This document shows, piece by piece, positions 19,636 to 29,808 of a stretch of 64,000 nt of DNA. The stretch is taken from the NCBI RefSeq assembly GCF_024207115.1, contig NZ_CP100128.1, positions 1,178,001 through 1,242,000 of the forward strand, read 5' to 3'. A program made the position numbers and the translations under genes. Source of the DNA: Chromobacterium sp. IIBBL 290-4 (lineage in GTDB: Bacteria; Pseudomonadota; Gammaproteobacteria; Burkholderiales; Chromobacteriaceae). The notes beneath the pieces were generated by a model. That model ran no database searches, was not told the DNA's origin, and was given only the letters and a program-made list of their open reading frames with translations. Position 1 is the first letter of the stretch, and every line of letters starts with the position of its first letter.

Positions 19636-21113
19636 GCTTGCGTCCCCCAGGCCGTCAGCGCCTCTTCCGCCACGCGGAAGTCGGAGAACGGCCGCTTGAC
19701 GCCGGCGATGTCCTGATACTCTTCATGGCCCTTGCCGGCCACCAACACCACGTCGCCCACCTTGGCCTGGCTCACCGCCCAGTGGATGGCGGCTTCGCGG
19801 TCGGCTTCCACATGCGCGCGGGCGGCGTCCATGCCGGCCAATACGTCGCGGATGATGGCTTGCGGGTCTTCGCTGCGCGGGTTGTCGCTGGTCAGCACCG
19901 CCACGTCGGCGTGCTTTTCCGCGATGGCGCCCATCATCGGGCGCTTGCCCGGATCGCGGTCGCCGCCGCAGCCGAACACGCAGAACAGCCGGCCGCCGGC
20001 CGGGCGGATATCGGACAAAGTAGCCAGCGCCTTTTCCAGCGCGTCCGGCGTGTGGGCGTAATCGATCACCACCAGCGGCTCATGGGTGCCGCCTATGCTC
20101 TGCATGCGGCCGCGCGCCGGCTGGATGCGCGCCATCACCGCGGCGGCGTCCTGCAGGCTGACGCCGTTGACGCACAGCGTGGCCAGACAGGCCAGCAGAT
20201 TGGCGGCGTTGAAGCGGCCCACCAGGCCGGTGCGCACATCCACCACGCCCCAGGGCGTGGTCACAGTCAGCTGCAGGCCTTCCAGCGTGGCGGCCAACGC
20301 CAGCGGGCGCACATCGCCCTGCTCCAGGCCGTAAGTCACCACTTGCGTAATCTTGGGGTCGATCTCGGCGGCCAACTGGCGGCCGAAGGCGTCGTCGGCA
20401 TTGATCACCGCGTGCTTCAGGCCTTCCCAGAAGAACAGCTTTTTCTTGGATTCGCCGTAGGCTTCCATCGAGCCGTGGTAGTCCAGGTGATCGCGGGTCA
20501 GATTGGTGAACACGGCCGTCGCGAAAGACACGCCGTTGACGCGGAACTGGTCCAGGCCATGGCTGGAGACTTCCATCGTCACCACATTGGCGCCCTGGCG
20601 GCGGTATTCGGCCAGCTTCTGCTGCACCGTCACCGGGTCCGGCGTGGTGTGGGTGGTTTCGGTCAGTTGGCCGTAGAAACCGTTGCCGACGGTGCCGATC
20701 AGCGCCGCCTTCTGGCCCAGCAAGGAAAAAGCCTGCGCCAGCCAGTGGGAAATCGAAGTTTTGCCGTTGGTGCCGGTGATGCCGACCACTGTCAGATCGC
20801 GCGAGGGCTGCTCCAGCACGTGGGCGGCGACGATGCCGGCGCGCTCGCGCAGATTGGGCACCGCCAGATTGGGCGCCTGCCACTCGGCCTTCCAGGCGAA
20901 ACCGTCGGCGTCGTCCCACAGCACCGCGGCCGCGCCCTTTTCCAGCGCGGCGGCGATGAAGTCGCGGCCGTCGGTGTATTCGCCGCGGCAAGCCAGGAAC
21001 ACATCGCCCGGCAGCACGCGGCGGCTGTCCGCCTCCACCCGTTTGATGGCGACGCCCAGCTGTTGCAACAAGTCCGGATTCCAATCCGGCAACGGAGTCA
21101 AACGGCTCTTCAT
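19632..21113 (-). CDS. murE: UDP-MurNAc-tripeptide synthetase (meso-DAP adding)
   Basis: Third Mur ligase. The 493-residue protein has the ATP loop GITGTNGKTSISHW, the carbamylated-lysine region DYHGSMEAYGESKKKLF, DYAHTPDALEKAL, and the DNPR motif in LTSDNPRSEDPQ that selects meso-diaminopimelate, as expected for a Gram-negative. It begins four bases after the ftsI stop. Confidence 0.97.
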   Translation of the reverse strand: MKSRLTPLPDWNPDLLQQLGVAIKRVEADSRRVLPGDVFLACRGEYTDGRDFIAAALEKGAAAVLWDDADGFAWKAEWQAPNLAVPNLRERAGIVAAHVLEQPSRDLTVVGITGTNGKTSISHWLAQAFSLLGQKAALIGTVGNGFYGQLTETTHTTPDPVTVQQKLAEYRRQGANVVTMEVSSHGLDQFRVNGVSFATAVFTNLTRDHLDYHGSMEAYGESKKKLFFWEGLKHAVINADDAFGRQLAAEIDPKITQVVTYGLEQGDVRPLALAATLEGLQLTVTTPWGVVDVRTGLVGRFNAANLLACLATLCVNGVSLQDAAAVMARIQPARGRMQSIGGTHEPLVVIDYAHTPDALEKALATLSDIRPAGGRLFCVFGCGGDRDPGKRPMMGAIAEKHADVAVLTSDNPRSEDPQAIIRDVLAGMDAARAHVEADREAAIHWAVSQAKVGDVVLVAGKGHEEYQDIAGVKRPFSDFRVAEEALTAWGTQA

Positions 21114-21117
21114 GATC

Positions 21118-22869
21118 TTAGAAGTCCGCCGGAACAGGGGTCGATTCCGGCAATAAAGTGTTATTGGTTGGCTCGTCGGGAGTCACGTTCAGCACGCGCA
21201 GCGCGCCGCCTGCCACATTGGCGAATACCGGCGCCGACACTGCGCCGCCGTAGTATTTGCCCGCCGAGGGTTCATCTATCATCACCGCCACGATCACCTT
21301 GGGCGCGTGGCCGGGCGCGAAGCCCATGAACAGCGCGCGGTGCTTGTTGGCCACATAGGTGCGGCCCTCCAATTTGCGCGCGGTGCCGCTCTTGGCGCCT
21401 ATGCTGTAGCCGATAATGCGGCCGCCCACGGCGCCGCCGCCCGGCTGGCTGTTGGCGATCAGCAGGTCGCGCATTTCGTGCGCGGTCTTCTCGCTGATCA
21501 CCCGCTTGCCCGGCATCGGGTTATTGGTCTTGTACAGCGAAATCGGCAACATCACGCCGTCGTTGGCGAAGATGGTGTAGGCGCGCGCCATCTGGATCAG
21601 GCTGACCGACACGCCGTAGCCGAAGGACATGGTGGCCTGCTCGATCGGCCGCCATTTGTGCCAGTCGCGCAGGCGGCCGCTAGCCTCGCCGGGGAAGCCG
21701 GTATTGGGCGCGCGGCCAAAGCCCAGCGCGTCGTAGTGTTTCCAGAAATCTTCCGGGCTGTTCATCAGCGCCAGCTTGCTGGTGCCGACGTTGGACGATT
21801 TCTGGATGATGCCCAGAATGCCCAGGCTGGCCTGCGGCGACACGTCGCGGATGGTGGCCGGGCCTATCATGTAGCTGTGGGTATCCAGCACGGTGTTCAG
21901 ATTGGCCTTGCCATGCTCCAGCGCCAGCGAGATAGACAGCGGCTTCATGGTGGAGCCGGGCTCGAACAGGTCGATCACGCCGCGGTTGCGCATCATTTCC
22001 AGCGTCACCCCAACGCGGTTATTAGGGTTGAACGAGGGGTAGTTGGCCAGGGCCAGCAGCTCGCCGCTGTGCGCGTCCAGCACCACCACGCTGCCCGCCT
22101 TGGCCTTGTTCTCTTCCACCGCGGCCTTGATTTCGCGGTAGGCCAGGTACTGGATGCGATGATCCACCGCCAAAGCCAGCTTCTGGCCGTCGCGCGGCGG
22201 TTCGATGGCGGCCACGTCCTCGATGATGTGGCCGCGGCGGTCCTTCAGCACCACGCGGCGGCCATCCTTGCCGGACAGCATCTTCTCGCGCGCGAGCTCG
22301 ACGCCTTCCTGGCCTTTGCCGTCCACGCCGGTGAAGCCGATGATGTGCGACACGATCTCGCCGGCCGGGTAGAAGCGGCGGAATTCCTGCTGTTTGGCGA
22401 TGCCGGGCACGCCCAGCGCCATCACCTTGTCGGCCTGCTCCGGGCTGATCTGGCGCTTGATGTAGACGAATTCCTTCTTGCGGTCTGACAGCTTGCCCGC
22501 CAGCTCTTCAGGAGACATGTCCAGCAAAGCGGCCAGCTCGCGCAGCTTGGCCGGCGGCACCGGCTCCATATCGGCCGGGCTGGCCCAGATGGTTTGCACC
22601 GGCGTGCTGATCGCCAGCGGCTCGCCATTGCGGTCGGTGATCACGCCGCGGTTGGCTTCCAGCGTCAGGGTGCGGCGGAAGCGCGCCTCGCCCTGGCCTT
22701 GCAGAAAGTCCTGCTGCACCACTTGCAGATACATGGCGCGGCAGATCAGCGCGAAGAACAAGCCCGCCAGCATCAGCAGCACCCAGCGCACCCGGCCTGA
22801 GGTCATGCGCAGGGCGGGACTGGCCGAGACCGGCCGCTGGCGGATGCTGTAATTCGAACCGGCGCGCAT
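21118..22869 (-). CDS. ftsI: penicillin-binding protein 3 (divisome transpeptidase)
   Basis: Septal peptidoglycan transpeptidase partnered with FtsW. After a short cytoplasmic tail and one membrane helix (WVLLMLAGLFFALICRAMYL), the periplasmic part has the PBP dimerisation domain and a transpeptidase domain with SxxK in EPGSTMKPLSI, SxN in KSSNVGTSK, and KSGT in GAKSGTARK. KSGT rather than KTGT is a conservative change and does not suggest inactivity. ATG at 22869 overlaps the ftsL stop as TGATG; a GTG one codon earlier is also possible. About 583 residues, normal for the family. Confidence 0.97.
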   Translation of the reverse strand: MRAGSNYSIRQRPVSASPALRMTSGRVRWVLLMLAGLFFALICRAMYLQVVQQDFLQGQGEARFRRTLTLEANRGVITDRNGEPLAISTPVQTIWASPADMEPVPPAKLRELAALLDMSPEELAGKLSDRKKEFVYIKRQISPEQADKVMALGVPGIAKQQEFRRFYPAGEIVSHIIGFTGVDGKGQEGVELAREKMLSGKDGRRVVLKDRRGHIIEDVAAIEPPRDGQKLALAVDHRIQYLAYREIKAAVEENKAKAGSVVVLDAHSGELLALANYPSFNPNNRVGVTLEMMRNRGVIDLFEPGSTMKPLSISLALEHGKANLNTVLDTHSYMIGPATIRDVSPQASLGILGIIQKSSNVGTSKLALMNSPEDFWKHYDALGFGRAPNTGFPGEASGRLRDWHKWRPIEQATMSFGYGVSVSLIQMARAYTIFANDGVMLPISLYKTNNPMPGKRVISEKTAHEMRDLLIANSQPGGGAVGGRIIGYSIGAKSGTARKLEGRTYVANKHRALFMGFAPGHAPKVIVAVMIDEPSAGKYYGGAVSAPVFANVAGGALRVLNVTPDEPTNNTLLPESTPVPADF

Positions 22870-23141
22870 CACAGCACTCCCTTCGGAGAGATCACCTGGA
22901 TCTGGCGCGGATCGGGGGTATGCATGCCCAGGCGGGCGGACGCGGCTTTTTCGATCACCGCGTGCGCGCCCCAGGTGCTCTGCTCCAGCTGCAGCTGGCC
23001 AAACTCCACCTCCAGCTGCTGCGCCGACTTGGTTTCCTTCTGCAAGTCGCTGTAGAGCTTGCGCGACACGTGCGTGGACGTCACCACCGACCAGGCGGAG
23101 AACACGGCCATCAGCAACAGCGTCGCGTTGAGCTTGTTCAT
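22869..23141 (-). CDS. ftsL: cell division protein FtsL
   Basis: Small bitopic divisome protein forming the FtsQLB complex. The preferred 90-residue form has a membrane helix ([19 protein letters not shown]) followed by a periplasmic coiled coil rich in heptad leucines and glutamines ([25 protein letters not shown]). The ATG at 23141 overlaps the rsmH stop as ATGA with GGGAG about eight bases upstream; a start 18 bases earlier is less likely. Confidence 0.93.
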   Translation of the reverse strand: MNKLNATLLLMAVFSAWSVVTSTHVSRKLYSDLQKETKSAQQLEVEFGQLQLEQSTWGAHAVIEKAASARLGMHTPDPRQIQVISPKGVL

Positions 23142-24100
23142 GCGTCGATCTCCCGCCACGGCGCGGCCGTGCGTTCAGCCACGCGCATGATGGCGCTGCG
23201 GGCGCGCGGGTTTTCGCGCAGCTCTTCCTCGCCGGAGCGAATGGCCTTGCCCACCAGGGAAACCGGCGGCTTGGCCATGTCCTCGGCGCGCACCATGGCC
23301 CATTGCGGCAGCTTCTCTTCGCTGCTGACGTCGCGCAGGTATTGCTTGACGATGCGGTCCTCCAGCGAATGGAAGCTGATCACCGCCAGGCGGCCGTCGG
23401 TCTTGAGCAGGCGCGCGGCCTGCGGCAGCACAGCCTTGAGCTCGTCCAGCTCGCGGTTCACAAAGATCCGGATCGCTTGGAAGGTACGCGTAGCCGGGTC
23501 TTGACCCGGTTCCCGAGTGCGGACGTTTTGCCCAACGAGCACAGAGAGCTCGCGGGTGGTCGTGATGGGGCTTTCGTCCCGTTGCGCAACAATGGCTGCT
23601 GCGATCTTGCGAGCAAACCGCTCTTCACCATAAGTTTTGATGACCTCTCTGATATCGGCCTCATCTGCCGTTGCCAACCATTCGGCGGCGGTCACGCCGC
23701 GAGTGGTGTCCATACGCATGTCCAGCGGCGCGTCGAAACGGAAGCTGAAACCGCGGCTGCCGTCATCGATCTGCGGCGACGACACGCCCAGATCCATCAG
23801 CACGCCGTCGACCTCGGCCACGCCCAGGCGGCCGAGCTCGGCCGTCAGCGTTTCGAAACCGTTGTGGACAATGTTGAAACGGGAATCTTCCGCCGCCAGT
23901 TGCTCGGCGACGGCAATGGCCTGCGGGTCCTTGTCGAAGGCGATCAAGCGGCCATTCGGGCCGAGCTTCGACAGGATCAGGCGGCTGTGGCCTCCGCGGC
24001 CGAAGGTGCAATCGACGTAAACGCCATCGTCGCGGATGGCCAGCGCGTCGACCGCTTCGGTCAGAAGCACCGTGCGGTGCACGAATGTCGGGGTGCTCAC
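23138..24100 (-). CDS. rsmH: 16S rRNA m4C1402 methyltransferase
   Basis: RsmH (MraW) methylates N4 of C1402 in 16S rRNA. The 320-residue protein has the SAM loop [28 protein letters not shown], and the C-terminal [15 protein letters not shown]. The start is a GTG overlapping the mraZ stop (GTGA). An internal segment at about 23460-23690 uses many A/T-ending codons, unlike the strongly G/C-ending codons on both sides, although the protein stays in frame and looks normal ([32 protein letters not shown]); this looks like a recombinant patch. Confidence 0.97.
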   Translation of the reverse strand: MSTPTFVHRTVLLTEAVDALAIRDDGVYVDCTFGRGGHSRLILSKLGPNGRLIAFDKDPQAIAVAEQLAAEDSRFNIVHNGFETLTAELGRLGVAEVDGVLMDLGVSSPQIDDGSRGFSFRFDAPLDMRMDTTRGVTAAEWLATADEADIREVIKTYGEERFARKIAAAIVAQRDESPITTTRELSVLVGQNVRTREPGQDPATRTFQAIRIFVNRELDELKAVLPQAARLLKTDGRLAVISFHSLEDRIVKQYLRDVSSEEKLPQWAMVRAEDMAKPPVSLVGKAIRSGEEELRENPRARSAIMRVAERTAAPWREIDA

Positions 24101-24543
24101 AGCGTGAAATCTCCAAGGTGTTGCGCCAAATCGGCTTGGTCGATAGCCAGCGCGTCAGCGGTTTGGCTGTCCCATTCCTCGGCATTCCACAGTTCGAATC
24201 GGTTGCCCATGCCTACCAGGGCAACATCCTTGTCCAGCGCGGTCAGCTCGCGCAGGCGGGCCGGCAGCAAGATGCGGCCGGCGGAGTCCATCTCCAGCGT
24301 CTCGGCATGGCCGAGCACCAGTCTTTGATAGCGTTTCAGGGTGGGATTGCCGGTGGGAAGGGCCAGCAGGCGGGCCTCGACCGGGCGCCAGTTGGGTTCG
24401 GGGTAGAGCAGCAGGTGGTCTTGGGATTCGAGCGTGACGATCAACTTGTGGCCGAAAGCGGACAGCAGTGTCTCGCGGTGCTTGGCCGGAATAGCCAAGC
24501 GCCCCTTGCTATCGAGAGACAAGATGCTGACGCCACCAATCAT
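24097..24543 (-). CDS. mraZ: MraZ, cluster regulator
   Basis: AbrB-like DNA-binding protein that represses the dcw promoter in E. coli. The 148-residue protein contains two MraZ repeats, each with the family pattern DxKGR-IPxxx[18 protein letters not shown] and [16 protein letters not shown]. The long open frame extends upstream, but the ATG at 24543 ([15 protein letters not shown]) is the conserved start. Four 10-bp-spaced operator repeats lie 57-92 bases upstream, so autoregulation is likely. First gene of the cluster. Confidence 0.96.
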   Translation of the reverse strand: MIGGVSILSLDSKGRLAIPAKHRETLLSAFGHKLIVTLESQDHLLLYPEPNWRPVEARLLALPTGNPTLKRYQRLVLGHAETLEMDSAGRILLPARLRELTALDKDVALVGMGNRFELWNAEEWDSQTADALAIDQADLAQHLGDFTL

Positions 24544-24599
24544 GATATGAGAATCCGCTGACCGAGAAGACAGGGCCGTCGCCCCGCGGAGGCATTCTG

Positions 24600-24635
24600 C
24601 CCCACTTTTACCCACTTTACCCCACTTTCCGCCAC
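24600..24635 (-). promoter_or_regulatory. MraZ-box operator repeats
   Basis: On the minus strand four repeats follow one another at exactly ten-base intervals: TGGCG, TGGGG, TGGGT and TGGGG, each separated by five A-rich bases. This matches the known MraZ target (TGGGN repeats spaced by five bases). The first, degenerate repeat overlaps the -10 element of the promoter. Confidence 0.85.
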
Positions 24636-24662
24636 TATAAGAAAGAACCGCCCCACGGTCAA
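24634..24662 (-). promoter_or_regulatory. dcw cluster (mra) promoter
   Basis: A sigma70-type promoter: TTGACC at 24662-24657, a 17-base spacer, then TATAGT at 24639-24634, reading the minus strand. It lies about 90 bases before mraZ and its -10 abuts the MraZ boxes, so MraZ binding would block initiation. Confidence 0.8.
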
Positions 24663-24717
24663 CATCGGGATTCTCTAATTCGCCTTTTGCGACAATGACT
24701 TACAGGGAGAGGTAAAA

Positions 24718-24771
24718 ATGGAAACCGTGGCAAATCAGAGACTTAAATTCACCAGTAAAAGTGAGACCTGA
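24718..24771 (+). CDS. possible 17-codon micro-ORF
   Basis: In the roughly 240-base AT-rich gap between the mra promoter and the gatB terminator, a strong GGGAGAGG sits five bases before an ATG that opens a 17-codon frame (METVANQRLKFTSKSET). Nothing else supports translation, no promoter is evident, and such a match can arise by chance. The rest of this gap shows no gene. Confidence 0.25.
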   Translation: METVANQRLKFTSKSET

Positions 24772-24890
24772 ATATTGGTTTTGACGTCGATTGAAAACCG
24801 CATGTAACAATCGGCAATGGAACTGTCTGACAAAACAGTATCTTCAAGAAAAGAAACACATTCCGCGGTCAGAATTAAAGCAATGTGTTT

Positions 24891-24923
24891 AAAAAACAAC
24901 ATGGCGGCTATAACAGCCGCCAT
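24891..24923 (-). terminator. rho-independent terminator downstream of gatB
   Basis: ATGGCGGCT (24901-24909) pairs with AGCCGCCAT (24915-24923) around ataac. On the minus strand the stem is followed by GTTGTTTTTT, so it ends the gatCAB transcript about 20 bases beyond gatB. Confidence 0.85.
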
Positions 24924-24944
24924 ATTGCTTAGATCAGCGCCGGA

Positions 24945-26372
24945 TCAAGACAGCTTTTGACGCAGGATGTCCTGCACCTGAGCCGGATTGGCCTTGCCCT
25001 TGGACGCCTTCATCACCTGGCCGGCCAGCGCGTTCAGCGCCTTTTCCTTGCCGGCGCGGAATTCCTCCACCGCCTTCGGGTTGGCGTCGATCGCCTCTTC
25101 CACCATCTTTTCGATGGCGCCGACGTCGGACACCTGCTTCAGGCCGTCGCGCTCGATGATGTCATCGGCCGACAGCTCGCTGTCCCACAGCGCTTCGAAC
25201 ACCTGCTTGGCCAGCTTGCTGGACAGGGTGTTGTCGGCGATGCGCACGATCAGGCCGGACAGGCGCGCCACCGAGATCGGACAGTCGGCGATGTCCTTGC
25301 CGTCGCGATTCAGGCGGGCGGCGATTTCGCCGTTGATCCAGTTGGCGGCCAGCTTGCCCTGGCCGGAGGCCTTGGCGGCGGCTTCGAAATACTCGGCCTG
25401 CTTGAGACTGGAGGTCAATAGCGCCGCGTCGTAGGCGGACACGCCGTAAGCTTCAACGAAGCGGGCCTGCATCGCCGCCGGCAGCTCCGGCATCTCGCCC
25501 TGGATGCGGGCGATCTGCTCGTCGGAGATGCGCACCGGCAGCAAGTCCGGGTCCGGGAAGTAGCGGTAATCGTGCGCGTCTTCCTTGCTGCGCATCATGC
25601 GGGTTTCGCCGCTGTCCGGGTCGAACAGCACGGTGGCCTGCTGCACCTTGCCGCCGTCTTCCAGGGTGTCGATCTGCCACTGGATCTCGTACTTGGCGGC
25701 CTGCTCCAGGAAGCGGAAGGAGTTGAGGTTCTTGATCTCGCGGCGGGTGCCAAATTCCTTCTGGCCTTCCGGGCGCACCGAGACGTTGACGTCCATGCGG
25801 AAGCTGCCTTCCTGCATATTGCCGTCGCAGATGCCCAGCCAGGTCACCAGCGTGTACAAGGCTTTGACATAAGCCAGCGCCTCGTCCACCGAACGCATGT
25901 CCGGCTCGGACACCACTTCCAGCAGCGGCGTGCCGGCGCGGTTGAGGTCGATGCCGGACAGGCCCTGGAAGTCTTCGTGCAGGCTCTTGCCGGCATCTTC
26001 TTCCATATGGGCGCGGGTCACGCCGATCACCTTCTCCTGGTCGCCGACCAGAATCTTGAGCTTGCCGCCCTCGACGATGGGCAGGTCCATCTGGCTGATC
26101 TGATAGCCCTTGGGAAGGTCCGGATAGAAGTAGTTCTTGCGGGCGAACACGTTCTTCTGGTTGATGTTGGCGCCCAGCGCCAGGCCCAGGCGAATCGCCT
26201 TGTCCACCACGGCGCGGTTCAGCACCGGCAGCACGCCGGGCAGGGCCAGCTCCACCGCGGAAGCCTGGGTGTTGGGCTCCGCGCCGAAGGCGGTGCTGGA
26301 GCCGGAGAAAATCTTGGAGACGGTATTGAGCTGCACGTGCACCTCGATACCGATTACGACTTCCCATTTCAT
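24945..26372 (-). CDS. gatB: Asp/Glu-tRNA amidotransferase subunit B
   Basis: Subunit B of the GatCAB complex, which phosphorylates and amidates misacylated Glu-tRNA(Gln) or Asp-tRNA(Asn) in the cytosol. The 475-residue protein starts [15 protein letters not shown], contains the [16 protein letters not shown] and [17 protein letters not shown] signatures of GatB, and ends with the tRNA-binding Yqey-like tail ([20 protein letters not shown]). It follows gatA after a 143-base gap containing a CT-rich repeat, and is closed by a terminator. Confidence 0.98.
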   Translation of the reverse strand: MKWEVVIGIEVHVQLNTVSKIFSGSSTAFGAEPNTQASAVELALPGVLPVLNRAVVDKAIRLGLALGANINQKNVFARKNYFYPDLPKGYQISQMDLPIVEGGKLKILVGDQEKVIGVTRAHMEEDAGKSLHEDFQGLSGIDLNRAGTPLLEVVSEPDMRSVDEALAYVKALYTLVTWLGICDGNMQEGSFRMDVNVSVRPEGQKEFGTRREIKNLNSFRFLEQAAKYEIQWQIDTLEDGGKVQQATVLFDPDSGETRMMRSKEDAHDYRYFPDPDLLPVRISDEQIARIQGEMPELPAAMQARFVEAYGVSAYDAALLTSSLKQAEYFEAAAKASGQGKLAANWINGEIAARLNRDGKDIADCPISVARLSGLIVRIADNTLSSKLAKQVFEALWDSELSADDIIERDGLKQVSDVGAIEKMVEEAIDANPKAVEEFRAGKEKALNALAGQVMKASKGKANPAQVQDILRQKLS

Positions 26373-26418
26373 GATTGGAAAATCCTTCTATTCTTTTGCC
26401 GCGAAAGCTTTCCGCCTA

Positions 26419-26460
26419 GTCCCTCTCCCCAACCCCTCTCCCGCCAGGGGAGAGGAGCTT
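26419..26460. repeat. CT-rich dispersed repeat, copy 1
   Basis: CCCTCTCCCCAACCCCTCTC followed by a hairpin of CCTCTCCC and GGGGAGAGG around GCCA. Nearly the same sequence occurs in the opposite orientation at 63606-63650. It occupies the gap between gatA and gatB. Similar CT-rich palindromes are widely scattered in intergenic regions of proteobacterial genomes (recollection). Confidence 0.6.
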
Positions 26461-26515
26461 CAGGCAGAGACGGCCGCGAGGGCCTCGCGCGCGATTCTTG
26501 TGGCTAATTCAAAAA

Positions 26516-27967
26516 TTACAGCGCGGGCGCCTTGGCGTGCCAGTCAGTCGCCTGCTGGAACTGGTGCGCCACGTTCAGCATCTTGGCCTCGGCGAAGTAG
26601 TTGCCGATGATCTGCAGCCCGATCGGGCGGCCGTTGGCGGCGAAGCCGGCCGGCACGCTCATGCCCGGCAAGCCGGCCAGGTTCACCGACAGGGTGTAGA
26701 CATCGGACAGATACATCTGCACTGGATCGGACGCCATCTGGCCCAGATCGAAGGCAGCGGTCGGCGCCACCGGCCCCAGAATCACGTCGCACTGGCCGAA
26801 GGCGGCCTTGAAATCGTTGGCGATCAGGCGGCGGATCTTCTGCGCCTTCAGATAGTAGGCGTCGTAGTAGCCGTGGCTCAACACATAGCTGCCCACCAGG
26901 ATGCGGCGCTTGACCTCGTCGCCAAAGCCTTCGGCGCGGGTCTTCTCGTACATGTCCACCAGGTCCTTGTAGTCCTTGGCGCGATGGCCGTAGCGGACGC
27001 CATCGTAACGGGACAGGTTGGTGGAGGCCTCGGCCGGGGCGATCACGTAATAAGCCGGGATCGACAGCTCGGTGTTGGGCAGGCTGATTTCCACCGCCTC
27101 GGCGCCCAGCTTCTTCAGCTCGGCCACGGCGTTATCGACCGCGCGCGCCACATCGCCATCCAGGCCGGCGGCGAAGTATTCCTTGGGCAGGCCCACACGC
27201 AAGCCGTTCAAGGGGTTGCCAAGCTCGCGAGCGTAGTCTTCCTTGGCGCGCTCCAGGCTGGTGGAGTCGCGCTCGTCGAAGCCGGCCATCACGTTCAGCA
27301 TCAGCGCGCAGTCCTCGGCGGTCTGGGCGATCGGGCCGCCCTGGTCCAGCGAGGAGGCGAAGGCTACCATGCCGTAACGCGAAACCACGCCGTAGGTCGG
27401 CTTGATGCCGGTCACGCCGCAATGGCTGGCCGGCTGGCGGATGGAGCCGCCGGTATCGGTGGCGGTGGCTACCGGCGCCAGGCGCGCGGCCACCGCGGCG
27501 GCGGAGCCGCCGGACGAACCGCCCGGAATGGCCTGCGCGTCCCACGGGTTCTTCACCGCGCCGTAGAACGAGTTTTCATTGGACGAGCCCATGGCGAATT
27601 CGTCCATATTGGCGCGGCCCAAGGTCACCATGCCGGCGGCGGCGCACTGCTCCACCACGTGGGCGCTGTACGGCGAGACGAAGTTGTCCAGCATCTTGGA
27701 GCCGCAGCTGGTCTTCCAGCCTTGCTGGCAGAACAGGTCTTTGTGCACCAGCGGCACGCCGGTCAGGGCATGGGCGTTGCCGGCGGCGATGCGCGCGTCG
27801 GCGGCCTGGGCTTCGGCCAGCGTCTTTGCGCGATCCGTGGTGACGATGGCGTTGAGCTGCGGGTTCAGCGCCTCGATGCGGTCCAGGTATTGGCTGGCCA
27901 GCTCCACGCTGGAAACCTGTTTGGCCGCCAGCTGTTGCGACAATTGCTTGAGTGTGGCTTGTGTCAT
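26516..27967 (-). CDS. gatA: Asp/Glu-tRNA amidotransferase subunit A
   Basis: Amidase subunit that releases ammonia from glutamine for the GatCAB reaction. The 483-residue protein shows the amidase-signature triad elements: the lysine in [10 protein letters not shown], the cis-serine in [17 protein letters not shown], and the nucleophile region in [18 protein letters not shown] at 27967 ([11 protein letters not shown]) is preferred over an in-frame TTG three codons upstream. Follows gatC by about 80 bases. Confidence 0.98.
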   Translation of the reverse strand: MTQATLKQLSQQLAAKQVSSVELASQYLDRIEALNPQLNAIVTTDRAKTLAEAQAADARIAAGNAHALTGVPLVHKDLFCQQGWKTSCGSKMLDNFVSPYSAHVVEQCAAAGMVTLGRANMDEFAMGSSNENSFYGAVKNPWDAQAIPGGSSGGSAAAVAARLAPVATATDTGGSIRQPASHCGVTGIKPTYGVVSRYGMVAFASSLDQGGPIAQTAEDCALMLNVMAGFDERDSTSLERAKEDYARELGNPLNGLRVGLPKEYFAAGLDGDVARAVDNAVAELKKLGAEAVEISLPNTELSIPAYYVIAPAEASTNLSRYDGVRYGHRAKDYKDLVDMYEKTRAEGFGDEVKRRILVGSYVLSHGYYDAYYLKAQKIRRLIANDFKAAFGQCDVILGPVAPTAAFDLGQMASDPVQMYLSDVYTLSVNLAGLPGMSVPAGFAANGRPIGLQIIGNYFAEAKMLNVAHQFQQATDWHAKAPAL

Positions 27968-28049
27968 ATCGGTCAAATCTTGCTATCCGGATAGTCTGGC
28001 CCGGCGCGCCAGGCTCAGGGAACCAATCGCGCCGGAAGGGCTCACAGGC

Positions 28050-28337
28050 TTACTCGATCACCTTGGGAACGAGGAACAAGCCTTTTTCGACTTGGGGCGC
28101 CACCGCCTGGAAGGCCTCGCGCCGATTGGTCTCGGTGACCACATCGTCGCGCAGGCGCAGCGACACGTCCTGCGGATGCGCCATCGGCTCGATGCCGGTG
28201 GTGTCTACGGCCTGCATCTGTTCGATCAGGCCGAAAATATTGTTGAGCTGGTCTGCCGTGGCAGCGATTTCCGCCTCGCTCACATTGATGCGGGCAAGCT
28301 TGGCAATCCGTGCGACATCCTGATGCGTCAGCGACAT
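28050..28337 (-). CDS. gatC: Asp/Glu-tRNA amidotransferase subunit C
   Basis: Small 95-residue subunit that stabilises GatA and GatB. Family pattern visible: [23 protein letters not shown] (in part), [31 protein letters not shown] and the C-terminal [16 protein letters not shown]. The ATG has GAGG five bases upstream. It is the first gene of gatCAB and is divergent from mreB. Confidence 0.97.
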   Translation of the reverse strand: MSLTHQDVARIAKLARINVSEAEIAATADQLNNIFGLIEQMQAVDTTGIEPMAHPQDVSLRLRDDVVTETNRREAFQAVAPQVEKGLFLVPKVIE

Positions 28338-29742
<1,405 letters not shown>

Positions 29743-29775
29743 ACTTCCAGCATCGGACCTTAACGAAGCAAGCGG

Positions 29776-29800
29776 ACGCCGCGCCGTCAAGGCGCGGCGT
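29776..29800 (+). other. stem-loop between mreB and mreC
   Basis: Perfect ten-base stem ACGCCGCGCC (29776-29785) and GGCGCGGCGT (29791-29800) around GTCAA. No T-run follows. It ends eight bases before the mreC ATG and leaves no Shine-Dalgarno, so it may protect the mreB mRNA end and limit mreC translation. Confidence 0.6.
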
Positions 29801-29808
29801 GTCTGGCC

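Noticed and set aside
21118..22869. FtsI third motif KSGT as a sign of degeneration
   Set aside because: Conservative Ser for Thr change; the other motifs are intact and the gene is in an essential operon.
24735..24923. 62-codon minus-strand frame in the mraZ-gatB gap
   Set aside because: It overlaps the gatB terminator stem and has no ribosome site.
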